A DNA stretch of 64,000 nt from Lachnospiraceae bacterium. GTDB taxonomy: Bacteria; Bacillota; Clostridia; Lachnospirales; Lachnospiraceae. The first letter of the stretch is position 1. Every line of letters starts with the position of its first letter. The notes under the pieces were generated by a model, which saw only the letters and a program-made list of their open reading frames with translations, was not told the origin of the DNA and searched no databases. The DNA is taken from the NCBI GenBank assembly GCA_016280395.1, contig JAEEGQ010000008.1, positions 24,979 through 88,978 of the forward strand, given 5' to 3'. Of this stretch, positions 62,466 through 64,000 are shown piece after piece. A program made the position numbers and the translations under genes.

Positions 62466-64000
62466 ATGGAAGAAAACAGGCGAAAATTGATACAGTTTAA
62501 GAATATCGTCAAGGAATTCGACAAGCAGATCGTGCTCAAGGGCATCGATCTTGATATATATGAGAACGAGTTCGTAACCTTGCTTGGCCCGTCGGGCTGC
62601 GGAAAGACCACGCTTTTGAGGATCCTCGGCGGGTTCCTCGAGCCTACGAGCGGCCGCGTCATCTTTGACGGCGAGGACATCACGGACCTTCCCGCCTACA
62701 AGCGCAATCTGAACACTGTTTTCCAGCGTTATGCGCTTTTCCCCCATATGAATGTTTACGACAATGTGGCCTTCGGTCTTAAGATCAAGAAGGAGCCCAA
62801 GGATATCATAGCCCAGAAGGTCATGCGTATGCTCAAGCTTGTGGGTCTTGAGGAGTATTCGAAGCGCAACGTCACGGAGATGTCCGGCGGCCAGCAGCAG
62901 CGTGTTGCCATCGCCCGTGCGCTTGTAAACGAGCCCGGCGTGCTCCTGCTCGACGAGCCGCTTTCCGCCCTTGACGCAAAGCTTCGCAAGGAGATGCAGC
63001 ACGAGCTCAAGAAGATCCAGCAGGAGGTGGGCATCACCTTCATTTTCGTAACACATGACCAGGAAGAAGCACTGACCATGTCAGACAAGATCGTGGTCAT
63101 GAAGAGCGGCGCCATCCAGCAGATCGGCAGCCCCACGGACATCTACAACGAGCCCGCGAACCGCTACGTTGCGAACTTCATCGGCGAGAGCAACATCGTG
63201 GACGGCACGATGCTCGAGGATTACCGTGTGCGCTTCGAGGACCGCGTCTTCGAATGCGTGGACTTCGGTTTCCACCAGAACGAGCCCGTTGACGTTGTCA
63301 TCAGGCCTGAGGATATTGATATTGTCAGCCCCGGACAGGGCCAGCTCAAGGGTACGGTCAAATCTGTGCTCTTCAAGGGCGTGCACTACGAAACGGTTGT
63401 CGAGACCCGCGTTGGCTCGGAGATCACGGTTAAGCTTGAAGTTACAGATAACAAGCCTGTTGTGAACGAGGCAGCGGGCGAGATGATGTCCGCGAACGAC
63501 TTCATAATCGATGTCGAGGACCTTGATTCCCTCGACGACAACTTCCTCATCGCCCGTGCGGACGCGCAGGCATGGGATCCGCAGACCGACGAGCGTCTGT
63601 CCATTACCCGTGTTGAGAACGGGATAAGCGGGGAACCGGGCGTTTACCAGATAACCTTCGGTACCGCCGCAGGCACCGCAGTTACAGTAAATGTCACGGT
63701 TTCAAAGGATGTAAACAAGGTTCGAAGCGATGTCTTCAAGGAGGAGATCTACGCCGTTAACTTTATCAAGAACGTGGACGAGATCCAGGAATCGATAGCT
63801 CTCGACACAGACTTAAAGACCTGGGCGAACGCACAGGCGTGGGACATCGAGAACGACATCCCCGTCGAGATAACGGACGTCGAATACGACTTCGACCCCG
63901 AAAACCTTACTCCGGGCACGTATCCCGTGAGCTTTAAGACACGCGGTTACGCCTACAGGATCGACACCACCGATTTCCATGAAGTCGGAAGCGTGGTCGG
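62466..64000 (+). CDS. potA: PotA-type ABC ATPase with repeated C-terminal extension (partial)
   Basis: At least 511 residues; the gene runs off the window. Walker A GPSGCGKT (41-48), Q87 ([10 protein letters not shown]), signature MSGGQQQR (139-146), Walker B VLLLDEP (159-165), H197 (VTHDQ). The following TOBE-like part has [10 protein letters not shown] (278-287) and [10 protein letters not shown] (301-310), as in PotA. Members are usually about 350 residues. Here, from about 360, two related beta-rich segments appear: [19 protein letters not shown] to VTVNVTVS (365-413) and [19 protein letters not shown] to TYPVSFKT (454-492). They look like duplicated Ig-like modules inserted in or after TOBE. 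GGAGG at 62456-62460 fixes ATG 62466. Spermidine/putrescine permease genes are expected just beyond the window. Confidence 0.9.
   Translation, partial: MEENRRKLIQFKNIVKEFDKQIVLKGIDLDIYENEFVTLLGPSGCGKTTLLRILGGFLEPTSGRVIFDGEDITDLPAYKRNLNTVFQRYALFPHMNVYDNVAFGLKIKKEPKDIIAQKVMRMLKLVGLEEYSKRNVTEMSGGQQQRVAIARALVNEPGVLLLDEPLSALDAKLRKEMQHELKKIQQEVGITFIFVTHDQEEALTMSDKIVVMKSGAIQQIGSPTDIYNEPANRYVANFIGESNIVDGTMLEDYRVRFEDRVFECVDFGFHQNEPVDVVIRPEDIDIVSPGQGQLKGTVKSVLFKGVHYETVVETRVGSEITVKLEVTDNKPVVNEAAGEMMSANDFIIDVEDLDSLDDNFLIARADAQAWDPQTDERLSITRVENGISGEPGVYQITFGTAAGTAVTVNVTVSKDVNKVRSDVFKEEIYAVNFIKNVDEIQESIALDTDLKTWANAQAWDIENDIPVEITDVEYDFDPENLTPGTYPVSFKTRGYAYRIDTTDFHEVGSVV

Overview
The window reads as a chromosomal segment of a Gram-positive, low-to-mid GC Firmicute, most likely a Lachnospiraceae (Clostridia) relative. 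The support is the F-type ATP synthase tail, the infC-rpmI-rplT cluster with its leader, YesM/YesN-type two-component genes, a class B sortase, several lipoproteins, a 1184-residue protein resembling DUF5717 (a family I associate with Lachnospiraceae), and a LexA/DinR-type SOS box before uvrB. No rRNA, tRNA, phage module or CRISPR array was seen.

Layout. 1-2.2 kb: the end of the atp operon (gamma, beta, epsilon). 2.3-3.6 kb: a HAD hydrolase and a ribbon-helix-helix protein. 3.7-7.7 kb: two paralogous ECF sigma/membrane anti-sigma pairs sharing a promoter-like block. 7.7-12.8 kb: the SOS-type uvrB-uvrA operon on the minus strand. 12.8-16.1 kb: a DUF2752 protein, a zinc-ribbon membrane protein, cardiolipin synthase and a serine-protease remnant. 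16.1-23.1 kb: a 2308-residue surface protein whose natural start is interrupted by an amber codon. 23.3-32.7 kb: NAD(P)HX repair enzyme, then a binding protein, histidine kinase and AraC-type regulator, then a binding-protein/permease/ATPase transporter. The last six genes look like sensing and uptake of one solute, possibly a sugar phosphate.

33-36.3 kb: tldD/tldE and an orphan 172-residue protein. 36.3-38.1 kb: the most striking locus, a free-standing reverse transcriptase with a hairpin-rich leader. It is followed 16 nt after its stop codon by a compact structured element (37867-38084) closed by a continuous 24-bp helix. 38.1-39.4 kb: infC-rpmI-rplT on the minus strand, infC apparently starting at AUU. 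39.5-45 kb: a lipoprotein, the DUF5717-like protein and a GNAT enzyme. 45.1-45.5 kb: a dense cluster of DnaA boxes in AT-rich DNA. 45.6-54 kb: M18 aminopeptidase, dUTPase, sortase B with its probable substrate, a HAD enzyme, trpS and an EamA-type transporter. 54-64 kb: an orphan receiver-HPt protein, a GH31 glycosidase, a repeat-bearing membrane protein, a lipoprotein, upp, and a PotA-type ATPase with an odd C-terminal extension, cut by the window end.

A family of 31-bp palindromic repeats (TGAGTCA ends, GGGGTCGTTT-like core) recurs in at least nine units in intergenic DNA between 39.5 and 61.3 kb, often as inverted pairs. The best candidate for an undescribed system is the reverse transcriptase with its flanking structured RNA. 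It has no intron, no recognised retron msr-msd and no visible diversity-generating template/variable repeat pair.
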